64,000 bases of DNA from Bacillus sp. 2205SS5-2 (GTDB lineage Bacteria; Bacillota; Bacilli; Bacillales; Bacillaceae_K), in NCBI RefSeq assembly GCF_037024155.1, contig NZ_JAYKTS010000019.1, forward strand, positions 23,155-87,154, read 5' to 3'. The translations under genes were made by a program, and so were the position numbers. The notes beneath the pieces are model-generated. The model did no database searches. It worked only from the letters and a program-made list of their open reading frames with translations, and was not told the DNA's origin. Below, in pieces: positions 34,790 to 44,247 of the stretch; position 1 is the first letter of the stretch; every line of letters starts with the position of its first letter.

Positions 34790-35013
34790 CTTTTATTTTC
34801 CCAAACTTCATACTCTTCCCAAACTTGATCGAAAACTGTCATACTTGGTAAGTAAGAACCGTTTAATTCCAAGTACGCACTTATTTCATAAAAATCTAAA
34901 GCTTGTTTAGGAAAACTATGGTCATTAAAGGCAGAATTGGCAAACTCGGAATAGTGATCATTTCCAGCTTCATCTCGGTATCTCATTAAAAAATGATAAA
35001 AAGATTTTCTCAT
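34786..35013 (-). CDS. yozE: YozE-family protein
   Basis: About 75 aa. KSFYHFLMRYRD, ANSAFNDHSFPKQALDFYEI and SAYLELNGSYLPSMTVFDQV define the YozE SAM-like helical fold. Function unknown. The start is placed at the ATG at 35013, consistent with family N-termini; ten upstream codons are possible but their site is poor. Confidence 0.88.
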   Translation of the reverse strand: MRKSFYHFLMRYRDEAGNDHYSEFANSAFNDHSFPKQALDFYEISAYLELNGSYLPSMTVFDQVWEEYEVWENKR

Positions 35014-35081
35014 CGATTCGACATCCTCAATTTTTAACATCACTATAACCTAAAAGGAGGATATCGTAAAGCTAAAAACTT

Positions 35082-35369
35082 TTACGAATCTAAGCGAAAA
35101 TAATTTTTCTTCAACAATCTCGGCAAGCTCATTAATTCGTCAAAAGATAGAGACTCACTAATTTTCGAGCGGTCAACCAAATAAAGTTGATCTTCTAACT
35201 CTTGAATCAATGCTTCAGATTGATAATCCACTTTACATGACTGACAACACTTGGTAGGTGTGTCTGTTATCTCAATGGCCCTAGTCCCGTCAGGAAGCTC
35301 CCAATACACTGTTCTTCGGTCACTCCTTATAGATGCCTCACCACACCACTCACAGATGTGATTATTCAT
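35082..35369 (-). CDS. yokU: YokU-family zinc-finger protein
   Basis: 95 aa. CEWCGEAS and CCQSCKVDYQ form a CxxC...CxxC zinc site. TVYWELPDGTRAIEITDTP and the tail LPRLLKKNYF are typical of YokU. Function unknown. The ATG at 35369 lies within the last codons of kamA (8-base overlap), so the two are coupled, as in B. subtilis. Confidence 0.86.
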   Translation of the reverse strand: MNNHICEWCGEASIRSDRRTVYWELPDGTRAIEITDTPTKCCQSCKVDYQSEALIQELEDQLYLVDRSKISESLSFDELMSLPRLLKKNYFRLDS

Positions 35370-36783
35370 TTTCTGATGTCTCCTGTTTTTCACTCGATTG
35401 GATTTTATCTAAAACGGCTTTATGTTTCTTTTCTTTTAACTGATCTCGTTTATCACGAAAATCTTTTAAGCTTGTATGGTCTGGGTCACTTTCATATTGT
35501 TCTCGACGTGCGTGTCTCTTAAGGTCTTGTGGTGTAATTGTGTCTGAAGCTTCTTGTAATAACCCAGATATCCCAATAGGAGAGTTACTTCGATCGCTAT
35601 TAGGGTAGATGGAATAGAAGTAATCATCTGCCAGACCAGGCGTATAATTTTCAGGTTCTGGATAGGTGGTAATCACTCCTTCAAAGTTTCGTAAAACGAC
35701 TTTTTTAGAGCTTTGTGCTAACAAATAATTTGGCTGTAAAGCAATCTTCCCACCGCCACCAGGCGCATCAACTACGAACGTAGGGACGGCATAACCTGAT
35801 GTATGCCCTCGTAATCCTTCTATAATTTCGAGTCCTTTCGATACTGGTGCACGGAAATGGCCAATCCCTTCAGATAGATCGCACTGGTAAATATAATAGG
35901 GTCTCACTCGGATTTTCACTAAATCATGCATGAGCTTTTTCATGATGCTTACACTATCATTGATGCCTGAAAGAATAACTGCCTGATTGCCGACCGGTAC
36001 ACCTGCGTCAACCAGCATCTCACACGCTTTTTTTGATTCTTCGGTAATTTCTATTGAAGTATTAAAATGAGTATTTAGCCATACAGGGTGATATTTTTTA
36101 AGTATGGCACATAAATTTTCAGTAATTCGTTGTGGAAATACGACTGGTGCTCTTGTTCCAATCCGAATGATTTCCACATGAGGAATATCTCGTAAATTTT
36201 TTAAGATATATTCTAAAATCTGATCATTAATTAGTAGACCATCGCCTCCTGAGAGGAGAACATCACGTACCTCAGGTGTTTGACGGATATATTCGATTGC
36301 TCGATCAAGTTGTTTTTTCGGTACACCCATTCCGATTTGACCTGAAAAACGCCTTCTTGTACAATATCGACAATACATGGAGCATTGATTAGTGACTAGG
36401 AACAACACTCTGTCCGGATATCGATGCGTTAACCCTGGAACCGGAGAATCATCATCTTCCTGTAAAGGATCTTCAAGATCGTATTTGGTTTTATTAATCT
36501 CTTCTCCAATTGGGACAGATTGCATCCGTATTGGACATCGTGCATCATCTTCATTCATTAACCAGGCGTAGTAAGGAGTAATGTTTAACGGTATCGTTTT
36601 CGTTGAAATTTTCACACCTTCAATTTCTTCATCAGTTAACGAAATAACCTTTTTTAAATCATCAAGTGTTCGAATTGTATTCGTTAGCTGCCAAAGCCAA
36701 TCGTTCCACTTCTCATCTGGGACGTCTTTCCATAGCTCAATATCTTTCCAATGCCGTTTCGGTTTATATAGCTCCATTTTCAT
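35362..36783 (-). CDS. kamA: lysine 2,3-aminomutase
   Basis: 473 aa radical-SAM/PLP enzyme converting L-lysine to L-beta-lysine. The cluster motif CSMYCRYC is near residue 135-140, DVLLSGGDGL follows, and PLP-binding Lys sits in DAPGGGGK. The charged C-terminal 60 residues (RDKRDQLKEKKHKAV) are typical of Bacillus KamA. GGAG precedes the ATG by five bases. It lies in the yodT-S-R-Q-(ALDH)-P-kamA operon, which B. subtilis expresses in the mother cell under SigE. Confidence 0.96.
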   Translation of the reverse strand: MKMELYKPKRHWKDIELWKDVPDEKWNDWLWQLTNTIRTLDDLKKVISLTDEEIEGVKISTKTIPLNITPYYAWLMNEDDARCPIRMQSVPIGEEINKTKYDLEDPLQEDDDSPVPGLTHRYPDRVLFLVTNQCSMYCRYCTRRRFSGQIGMGVPKKQLDRAIEYIRQTPEVRDVLLSGGDGLLINDQILEYILKNLRDIPHVEIIRIGTRAPVVFPQRITENLCAILKKYHPVWLNTHFNTSIEITEESKKACEMLVDAGVPVGNQAVILSGINDSVSIMKKLMHDLVKIRVRPYYIYQCDLSEGIGHFRAPVSKGLEIIEGLRGHTSGYAVPTFVVDAPGGGGKIALQPNYLLAQSSKKVVLRNFEGVITTYPEPENYTPGLADDYFYSIYPNSDRSNSPIGISGLLQEASDTITPQDLKRHARREQYESDPDHTSLKDFRDKRDQLKEKKHKAVLDKIQSSEKQETSENE

Positions 36784-36859
36784 TAATACTCCATCCCTTC
36801 CGAATCATAAGGAAAAAAATCTAGAGTTGGAATTGAACGATGATGTATTTTGAATTTCC

Positions 36860-37693
36860 CTATATCCTCGTTGATTTCACCCAAATATTCATATCTTCTA
36901 GCTTATCGAAAATATAACAATTATTGATTAATCGACCACGATAGGAGTAATTCAATTGTTGAAAGGCCGCATTCATTCCAAACGACAAAGCTCGTGCTAA
37001 ACTGTAAAAGCAAAAAATCCCTTCTTTTTGCAAATCCATTTCAAGTTGCTGAAGAAGCTGCTTCATCAGCCCACCTTTCCTGAACGAGGGGACAGTTGCA
37101 CAGTCGGTAAGCTCCGCATTGTAATCATTGGCATTCACTTCCGCTGAAGCTGCGGAAATGATTTCACCATCTTTTTCGAAATAATAAAAAATCGTTCCTT
37201 CGCTCATCGCTTGCTTAATATAATTCGGATCATGAAGTGGGACAGGATACAATTGAAAGGTATCTCGATATAACTGCCCTAGGGCTTCTGCTTCTCCCTC
37301 CCCCGCTTTCTTTAATGAATTAGAACTAACCAATTCAGCGTTCTCTAACTGCAAAACTTTTTGCAACAGGTCAACTTCTTCTACATACACTGAACTTTCT
37401 CGTCTCTTACTATGAAGAAAGTATGCCATCATCCAGGCATCACTTCCGCGGAAATAACCGTCAATTACTCCTTCAATTACATAACCATAGGAGAGGAACG
37501 CTTTCACATGCTCTCCCCTTGCTTTGACAATGAGTTTAGTAGCCAAGTGTTCCTTCGCCTTCTGAAGAAGGGTTGGATGAAGAAGGTGAAGATCTCCACG
37601 GTACTCATCAACACGTATTCGATTATTATAGGTATCACAATACAGTCTTACATAGAAGTCTAGCTTTTGAATGGTCTCCATTCTGGACTTCAT
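36860..37693 (-). CDS. yodP: beta-lysine N6-acetyltransferase
   Basis: 277 aa GNAT enzyme of the AblB/YodP type. The C-terminal acetyltransferase domain has AELTDCATVPSFRKGGLMKQLLQQLE (in part: ATVPSFRKGGLMKQ) and FYSLARALSFGMNAAFQQLNY. It acetylates the beta-lysine made by KamA. The pairing of kamA with ablB is the classic N-epsilon-acetyl-beta-lysine module. The ATG at 37693 follows GGGAGGTG. Confidence 0.93.
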   Translation of the reverse strand: MKSRMETIQKLDFYVRLYCDTYNNRIRVDEYRGDLHLLHPTLLQKAKEHLATKLIVKARGEHVKAFLSYGYVIEGVIDGYFRGSDAWMMAYFLHSKRRESSVYVEEVDLLQKVLQLENAELVSSNSLKKAGEGEAEALGQLYRDTFQLYPVPLHDPNYIKQAMSEGTIFYYFEKDGEIISAASAEVNANDYNAELTDCATVPSFRKGGLMKQLLQQLEMDLQKEGIFCFYSLARALSFGMNAAFQQLNYSYRGRLINNCYIFDKLEDMNIWVKSTRI

Positions 37694-37713
37694 CAACTAC
37701 ACCTCCCATAAAG

Positions 37714-39132
37714 CTACAACTTAAAGGAAATTAATTTTATTTCGGTCATTTCTTCCATCGCATATTGGATGCCTTCTCTTCCCATCCCACTTTCTTTTAC
37801 TCCCCCATACGGCATATGATCAACACGGAAGGTAGGAATATCATTGATCATCACCCCCCCGACTTCTAGTTCCTCTGCTGCATAAAACGCTTTTTGGACA
37901 TTTTGCGTAAAGACACCAGCCTGTAATCCATACTGTGAATGATTGACTTCTCGAATGGCATCTTCAAAATCATTAAATGGATTAATCATAACTACGGGAG
38001 CGAAAGCTTCTTCACAGAAAATTTTCACATCTTCTGGGACATGAAGCATCGCCGTTGGCTGTAGCATCCCTTGTTCTAGTTCTCCGCCACAAAGAAGCTT
38101 ACCTCCTGCCCGAAGTGCCTCCTCTATCCACTCTTGTGCCCGTTCCAACTCATCCTTTGATATCATACTAGAAACATCGGTGTCTTTCTCGAGTGGGTTT
38201 CCTAATATTAAAGATTGTGTATGTTTTCTAAAAGATTCAACAAATTCTTCATAAATGGTTTCTTCTACGAATATCCGTTGAACTGAAATACATACCTGTC
38301 CTTGATAAGCAAATGCCCCTTTTACAATTCGAGGCATATGTTCTGCTAGATTCGTGTCTTTATCAACTATGACAGCTGAATTCGATCCAAGCTCCAGAGT
38401 CACTTTTTTCAGACCAGCGTTTTGACGAATCATTTTTCCCACACTAGGACTTCCGGTAAAAGTAATCATTTTTACTGTTTCGTTTTCCGTTAGAGCTTTG
38501 CCGATTTCACTGCCTTTTCCGGTAACGACATTCAATACGCCACTAGGTAGACCCGCTTGATGAAAATAGCCTGCAATTTTATAGGCGGATAAAGGGGTTT
38601 GACTTGCAGGCTTTAACACGACCGAATTACCCGCTGCAAGGGCAGGCCCTACTTTATGAGCAACTAAGTTCATCGGAAAATTAAATGGAGTTATCGCACC
38701 AATGACACCTAGTGGTTCTTTTTTCGTATATGCGACTCGATTTTCCCCACCAGGAGCTGCATCCATGGGAATTGATTGGCCGTACATTCTTCGTGCTTCT
38801 CCAGCAGCAAATGTGTAGGTCATAATCGTTCTTTCTACTTCAGCTAGCGCATCTGTATAAGGCTTGGCTGATTCTTGAGAAATTAGCCTTGCACAGTCTT
38901 CTTTATCATCACTTAATAGTCTAGCCACTTGATCAAGTATGTCAGCTCGTTGATGAGCTGGCATTTTTTTATAAGTTGCAAATGCCGCTTCAGCTGCTTT
39001 TATCGCTGCTTGTACATGCTGTTCTTTTCCGATGGCTACTTGCTCAATCTCCCCCTCCGTAAAGGGTGAAAGCAGAGATTGATAGTTTTCTGTTGCAATA
39101 AATTCTCCATTGATCCATAAATTTTGTGTCAT
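37714..39132 (-). CDS. NAD(P)-dependent aldehyde dehydrogenase
   Basis: 472 aa. ALDH motifs: ITPFNFPMNLVAHKVGPALAAGN (in part), FTGSPSVGK, ELGSNSAVIVDKD with the general base Glu, and catalytic Cys in YQGQVCISVQRI. The end has the FRVDHMPYGGVKESG stretch. Oxidises an aldehyde to an acid. It sits between yodQ and yodP, where B. subtilis has no gene, and is read in the same direction. I infer it handles an aldehyde arising in the lysine pathway. The ATG at 39132 follows AAGGAGG. Confidence 0.93.
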   Translation of the reverse strand: MTQNLWINGEFIATENYQSLLSPFTEGEIEQVAIGKEQHVQAAIKAAEAAFATYKKMPAHQRADILDQVARLLSDDKEDCARLISQESAKPYTDALAEVERTIMTYTFAAGEARRMYGQSIPMDAAPGGENRVAYTKKEPLGVIGAITPFNFPMNLVAHKVGPALAAGNSVVLKPASQTPLSAYKIAGYFHQAGLPSGVLNVVTGKGSEIGKALTENETVKMITFTGSPSVGKMIRQNAGLKKVTLELGSNSAVIVDKDTNLAEHMPRIVKGAFAYQGQVCISVQRIFVEETIYEEFVESFRKHTQSLILGNPLEKDTDVSSMISKDELERAQEWIEEALRAGGKLLCGGELEQGMLQPTAMLHVPEDVKIFCEEAFAPVVMINPFNDFEDAIREVNHSQYGLQAGVFTQNVQKAFYAAEELEVGGVMINDIPTFRVDHMPYGGVKESGMGREGIQYAMEEMTEIKLISFKL

Positions 39133-39196
39133 AAATGTTTCCTCCTTGATTCTTTCCATACCCTTCTCCTACCCTATATGAAAGAATCTTACTCAA

Positions 39197-40471
39197 TTAA
39201 TCTGTTAAATCGCTCACTTCACACCAATTGAGGAGCATTGATGCGTATACTTCTGCGCATCGAAACATTTGTTGTAATTCTATATACTCGTCACTGTCAT
39301 GAGCTACCTCGGTTGTACCTGGTCCAAAAATAACGACTGGAATTTTTCCCGCTTTCCATAGAACCCCACCATCAGTTCCCCACGGAGAAGCTTGTGCGAT
39401 AGGTGTTTCATCGAGCACGTCCTGATAGCAATCTTCTAGCATTGCCATCAAGAGATGACCTTCAGGTAAATCACCAGCTTGCCAACAGCCACCAAACCAT
39501 TCAACGGTTGGAAGATGGTCTTTTAGCCACTCATCCCTTCTCGAGAATTCGGCTATCTCCGTTTCAAATTCTTCTTGGACCGTTTCATTCGTTTCATTTG
39601 GGGCTACCCCAATTCTACCCTCTAACGTGACAAGATCTGGTACTGAAGAAGGCCATTCGCCTCCCTGTATTTTGCCAATATTGATGGGTACAGGAATCGG
39701 TACTTCTTCGTAGAGCGGATCGACGATTCTTTTATTCCGTTTCGCTTCTAGCTGCTGAAGAGCCTGCATCACTTGGGTTGCTTTCATTATGGCATTGACA
39801 CCTTCATATCGTGTTCCACCGTGAGCACTTTTGCCCTTGATCGCGATTCGAAACCACATCGACCCTTGTTGTTTGGGAAACAACTTCATATTCGTCGGTT
39901 CAGGGATGAGAGCCCCGTCAGCTTTGTATCCCCTTACAACAGCAGACAGCGTACCAGTGCCCCCACTCTCTTCTTCGATGACACTTTGAAAAACAACATC
40001 GCCCTTGAGCGAGATATTCAAGCTTTTTAACGCTTCCATCGCAAGCAATAAACTCACAGTCCCTCCCTTCATATCTGTCGTTCCTCTTCCATAACATCTT
40101 CCGTCGATTACTTTAGGTTGAAACGGTGGATGCGTCCAATTCGCTCCATCACCTGCAGGCACCACATCAATGTGACTATTAAGAATGATGGATCTTCCAC
40201 CACCAGTTCCATTCCAAGTGGCGATGACATTTGGTTGATTTTTGAAATCCTTTCGATCACATGAAAAAAGCTCGTGCTCATGGACATTCGTTTCGTCAAC
40301 ATCAAAAATATCCATCGTTAATCCTAACTCGCGACACTTTTCCATGATCACAGCTTGAGCTTTGTATTCATTCCCTCTTGTTGATGCTTCACCCACCAAT
40401 TTCTGGAGTAACCGAATTCCATTTGTTTCATTTTGACGCATCCATTGCTTAATACTTTCTTGAATGGTCAT
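39197..40471 (-). CDS. yodQ: M20-family deacylase / amidohydrolase YodQ
   Basis: 424 aa zinc hydrolase of the ArgE/DapE group. Metal and catalytic motifs: LNSHIDVVPAGDG, YGRGTTDMKGG, IEEESGG and SPWGTDGGVLW. Dimerisation insert around residues 205-310. In the operon it probably removes the acetyl group introduced by YodP from a downstream intermediate. The ATG follows AAAGGAGGAGAACGA. Confidence 0.92.
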   Translation of the reverse strand: MTIQESIKQWMRQNETNGIRLLQKLVGEASTRGNEYKAQAVIMEKCRELGLTMDIFDVDETNVHEHELFSCDRKDFKNQPNVIATWNGTGGGRSIILNSHIDVVPAGDGANWTHPPFQPKVIDGRCYGRGTTDMKGGTVSLLLAMEALKSLNISLKGDVVFQSVIEEESGGTGTLSAVVRGYKADGALIPEPTNMKLFPKQQGSMWFRIAIKGKSAHGGTRYEGVNAIMKATQVMQALQQLEAKRNKRIVDPLYEEVPIPVPINIGKIQGGEWPSSVPDLVTLEGRIGVAPNETNETVQEEFETEIAEFSRRDEWLKDHLPTVEWFGGCWQAGDLPEGHLLMAMLEDCYQDVLDETPIAQASPWGTDGGVLWKAGKIPVVIFGPGTTEVAHDSDEYIELQQMFRCAEVYASMLLNWCEVSDLTD

Positions 40472-40485
40472 TCGTTCTCCTCCTT

Positions 40486-41160
40486 TTAAAAATCTTTTCT
40501 AATTCGTAGTTTGTTAGAAATAGATACAGGAGCTCTCGTGAAGTTCATCACATCTTCAATTGTGTACGGATGAAACAGTTCGGTTACCGTAAACCCTTCT
40601 GTGTTCTTTTGAAAAACACCTAGTTCTGTTATCACCAAATCTACACAATTTTTAGCGGTTAACGGCAATGAGCACGAGGCTACCAACTTACTTTCTCCAT
40701 TTTTGTTAAGGTGTGACATAAGAATTATCACTTTCTTCGCACAAGAAGCAAGCTCAGTCGCTCCGCCCATTCCCGGCACTTTTTTCCCCGGGATAATCCA
40801 ATTCGCTAAATCGCCATCCCCACTCACCTCGAGCGCGCCTAAAACACTTATGTCAATATGCCCTTTGCGAATCACCGCAAACGCCTCAGCACTACTACAA
40901 TAAGACCCTCCGTTTTGTAAGGTAACCGGAAAACCTCCTGCATTGCATAGATTTTCGTCCTCCTCACTCTGAGAAGGGGATGGACCCAAACCCATCACCC
41001 CATTTTCGCCATGAAAATATACCAGACGTTCTTTCGGCAAAAAATTTGGAATCAGCGAAGGAATACCGATTCCTAAATTCACAATCATTTTATCTTTTAT
41101 TTCTTCAGCTGCTCGTTTGGCAAGCTTTGTTTTCCAGTCTGCTCCCACATCCACTCCCAT
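40486..41160 (-). CDS. yodR: 3-oxoacid CoA-transferase, subunit B
   Basis: 224 aa. NLGIGIPSLIPNFLP and the catalytic Glu in FHGENGVMGLGP identify the B subunit; PGMGGATELASCAKKV follows. Forms a heterotetramer with the next gene upstream and transfers CoA to an oxo acid of the pathway. The ATG at 41160 has AAGGGGTGAC before it and lies 64 bases inside the subunit A gene, an unusually long but plausible overlap. Confidence 0.92.
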   Translation of the reverse strand: MGVDVGADWKTKLAKRAAEEIKDKMIVNLGIGIPSLIPNFLPKERLVYFHGENGVMGLGPSPSQSEEDENLCNAGGFPVTLQNGGSYCSSAEAFAVIRKGHIDISVLGALEVSGDGDLANWIIPGKKVPGMGGATELASCAKKVIILMSHLNKNGESKLVASCSLPLTAKNCVDLVITELGVFQKNTEGFTVTELFHPYTIEDVMNFTRAPVSISNKLRIRKDF

Positions 41161-41828
41161 GTCACCCCTTTTGAGTGTAAGATAGAGTTCACAAAAACTC
41201 CTGAAGTCACTATTTCCTCCGGAGCCAAGTCACCAATTGGCACGATTTCCTCTACTTCTGCGATCGTAATATTCCCTGCCATTGCGACTAAAGGGTTGGT
41301 ATTTCGAGCGCTTTTATCATAGACAAGATTGCCAAAAAGATCTGCTTTCTTGCTATAGACAATAGAAACATCCGCAGTTAAAGCTGTTTCCACTAATAAA
41401 GATTGACCGTTGACGACGACTTTCTCTTTTCCAGAAGACAAAAGCGGGTCATCTACTCCAATATGTGTGACAATTCCTCCCAGTCCAACTCCACCAGCAC
41501 GAATCCGTTCAGCTAGGATGCCTTGTGGTGAAAATTCAATTTCCATTTCTCCTTTTTCTTTTAGCGCTCCAGCAATGGGGTTCGACCCGATATGAGATGC
41601 AACGACTTTTTTCACTCGGTGATTTGCGACCAACTTACCAATCCCAATTGTTGGAAAACCCGTATCATTTCCAATAATCGTAAGGTCTTTAATTCCCAGC
41701 TCTAAAATAAAATCAATCAGATTGGGTGGGCTTCCCACTCCACCAAAGCCACCAAACATTAACGTCATTTCATCTGTGAAAATGTTTTGAATATCATGAA
41801 AGTCACACTCTTTTCCCCAAGTTTCCAT
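41097..41828 (-). CDS. yodS: 3-oxoacid CoA-transferase, subunit A
   Basis: 243 aa. The A-subunit glycine-rich start GGFGGVGSPPNLIDFI and KVVASHIGSNPIAGALKEKG are typical, as is the late KADLFGNLVYDKSARNTNP. Partner of the B subunit. The ATG is preceded by AAAGGAGATTGAGAT and lies 3 bases after yodT. Confidence 0.92.
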   Translation of the reverse strand: METWGKECDFHDIQNIFTDEMTLMFGGFGGVGSPPNLIDFILELGIKDLTIIGNDTGFPTIGIGKLVANHRVKKVVASHIGSNPIAGALKEKGEMEIEFSPQGILAERIRAGGVGLGGIVTHIGVDDPLLSSGKEKVVVNGQSLLVETALTADVSIVYSKKADLFGNLVYDKSARNTNPLVAMAGNITIAEVEEIVPIGDLAPEEIVTSGVFVNSILHSKGVTWEWMWEQTGKQSLPNEQLKK

Positions 41829-41831
41829 ATC

Positions 41832-43175
41832 TCAATCTCCTTTATGAGTTGCTAGCATCCTTTCCGTTTGAAAAGCATCCATCACAGCATAAAGTCGCTC
41901 ATATAATTCCTTCATTTCACCACTAGTGATCGTCAAAGGGGGGGCGATGAGGATGGCGGTACCACTTTTCCCGTCTAAACCTGCACCGGCAGGGTACAAT
42001 AATATTCCCTCCTTCTCAGCAAGGGCAATAAGATTAGCCGTACAGTCACTTGGCAATGGTCGTTGATCTTGTCCACCAATAAATTCTAATCCAAATAATA
42101 ATCCCTTTCCTCTTACATCTCCAATGAACGAGAATTGTTTTTGCAGGCGATACAAGTAGGTGTGTAGTTCTTTACTTTTTTTAGGAACTTCTTGCATAAT
42201 ATTTTCATTATCAATTAACTCCAATACCGCTAACGCAGCACTAGCAGACAAAGGATTGGCACTATACGTATGCCCGCTCATGACCACTTTGCTTCCTGTT
42301 TGAATTTCTTTCATTATTGTTTCTGATACAAGCGTTGCCGCAATCGGAGAATAACCAGCAGATAGTCCCTTTCCTATCGCTACAATATCCGGTTGTACGT
42401 CCCAATCTTCAATCGCCAAGAATGGACCCGCACGCCCACACCCAGTCATGACTTCATCTACAATAAAAAGAAGATTATGCTTCTCACAAATTCGTTTTAT
42501 TTCTTTGTAGTATTCATCGACCGGAACAATTGCTCCACCAGCAGCCCCAATTATAGGTTCAGCCATAAATGCTGCAATATTGTCTGCTCCGATCCGCTCA
42601 ATCATGAGATCGAGCTGTTGAGCGCACTTCACTTGGCAGCTTGGATGTTTTAAATCAAATGGACATCGATAGCAGTATGGAGGTTCCAATACTGGTCTTT
42701 CTTCAAGCACCCCTTCAAATCGTTCTCTTCGCACCGAGTGACCCGATAAACTAAGTGCTCCCATCGTGATTCCGTGGTAACTAAGCCAACGGGACAGAAT
42801 GATTTTCTTCCCTCTTTTTCCTTTCTCCTGCCAATATTGTAGGGCAATTTTCATAGCAGTCTCTACAGCTTCTGAACCACTATTGACAAAAAAACTAAAC
42901 GGGGTAGAAGGAGCTTTATCTGCCAAAAGTTTTGCTAGATTCTCAGCAGGTTCATTTGTAAACTGAGCACGGTATACAAATGCGATTTGATTTCCTTGCA
43001 GGCTCATCTTGGAAATAATTTCTTCCATTCCATGACCTATATTAGCCGTCACCGCCCCCGAGCAAGCATCCAAATACTCTTTACCATCTTTGTCATACAC
43101 ATAGACACCTTTACCATAATCAATCATCGGATAGTTTTTTTCTAAAAACGGTTTGATTAAATACGAACGGGACAT
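41832..43175 (-). CDS. yodT: class III PLP aminotransferase
   Basis: 447 aa. FVNSGSEAVETAMKIAL, the PLP-phosphate SYHGITMGALS, FIVDEVMTGCGRAG and the Schiff-base Lys in AIGKGLSAGYSPIAA are all present. Likely transaminates N6-acetyl-beta-lysine to the 3-oxo acid used by the CoA-transferase. First gene of the operon. The ATG at 43175 follows GAGGAGGGATAAT. I looked for a SigE promoter upstream and found none I would defend. Confidence 0.93.
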   Translation of the reverse strand: MSRSYLIKPFLEKNYPMIDYGKGVYVYDKDGKEYLDACSGAVTANIGHGMEEIISKMSLQGNQIAFVYRAQFTNEPAENLAKLLADKAPSTPFSFFVNSGSEAVETAMKIALQYWQEKGKRGKKIILSRWLSYHGITMGALSLSGHSVRRERFEGVLEERPVLEPPYCYRCPFDLKHPSCQVKCAQQLDLMIERIGADNIAAFMAEPIIGAAGGAIVPVDEYYKEIKRICEKHNLLFIVDEVMTGCGRAGPFLAIEDWDVQPDIVAIGKGLSAGYSPIAATLVSETIMKEIQTGSKVVMSGHTYSANPLSASAALAVLELIDNENIMQEVPKKSKELHTYLYRLQKQFSFIGDVRGKGLLFGLEFIGGQDQRPLPSDCTANLIALAEKEGILLYPAGAGLDGKSGTAILIAPPLTITSGEMKELYERLYAVMDAFQTERMLATHKGD

Positions 43176-44202
43176 ATTATCCCTCCTCAACTTTAAGTGA
43201 AACGTCCATTAGTAGGGTATCTTTCCCAACAGATGGTTAGTTGAATTTATCGGATTCTTACTGATTCATTACCACCTCTTTTCCTTTAAATCGTCTTCAC
43301 TCATAACAATTGTTTTGAATCTCAGCTTTACGTAGGATAAGCATTTATTCTCTTACTCTATATCTATGTCTAGAAAGCGAATTTCTTTCATTAAATTCAA
43401 AGATGTGGATAAAAGTTTGTGGTAAGGTAGATTTGAATACTAATAGAAGGGAGAAATCATGTAGTTAGCAGGGAATATACCTGCTAATTTCATGAATATT
43501 TCTCTAAAATGCAGGGCCTTGGCAGGATGTTTTTCCTTGATTTTCGACTCTGCTTAATAAGTCTCATAGGATAGGTGCTCACTTGTTCTAAATCAGCAAA
43601 TACATCACTAATACGCCAACAACGACCTTAGAAGATTAAAGAATAAATAAACAGATTATTAGGAGTAGACACCATTTACTCAATTATTTTGAATTTGTGG
43701 AGCAATGAAAAGTTCCCTGAGTGAAAGAGCAGATAAATCACCTACTACTCAGTGCAGGCTAAATCTTTATTGGGGAATGCTGAAATTTTAGCGGAAATAC
43801 AAGTAACTGAAGTTTTTATAGAGTTTTTGCAAATTGAGCTATCATTACAAATAACAAAGCACAAGTATTTTTCTTTGTAAGAACTCTTCTTTGAATCTTA
43901 ACTAATTAAGTACATCTTCATTTTTGGTGGTCAAACGTGTCCCTCTCAATAGTATTATTTCTTTCAATATACGAGAAGAAGATATTACAAGATATGCCAT
44001 TCTCGGGTAAAGCAATACCACGATAAGTAAATTTTTCCCCTTCTTATTTTAATTGCTCTTTTCATAGACAATGTTACATTTGAATCGACCCTTTTGATGA
44101 TGCCTCCTTTTTTGTAGAGATTGCATGCAAATTAGTTCGAGACAACAAACTTTGCTAATAAAGGTTCTTTACAACAGCTATTCTTACACATAGAGCGCAA
44201 TA
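43176..44202. other. long gene-free spacer
   Basis: About 1 kb without a supported gene. The yodT promoter must lie at its left end. At 44047-44160 TTGCTCTTTTCATAGACAAT and CAACAAACTTTGCTAATAAA are degenerate termini of the dispersed repeat. A 45-codon minus-strand open piece at about 43495-43635 lacks signals and may be a gene remnant. Confidence 0.5.
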
Positions 44203-44240
44203 AAAACACCAACAACTTAGTATCAAGTGTTGGTGTTTTT
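44203..44240 (-). terminator. intrinsic terminator of the FAD oxidoreductase
   Basis: AACACCAACA and TGTTGGTGTT arms with a T run on both strands, directly before the stop of the minus-strand gene. Confidence 0.92.
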
Positions 44241-44247
44241 TGTAATG

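Noticed and set aside
43176..43400. SigE promoter for yodT
   Set aside because: Expected from B. subtilis, but no pair of boxes with acceptable spacing was found by eye.
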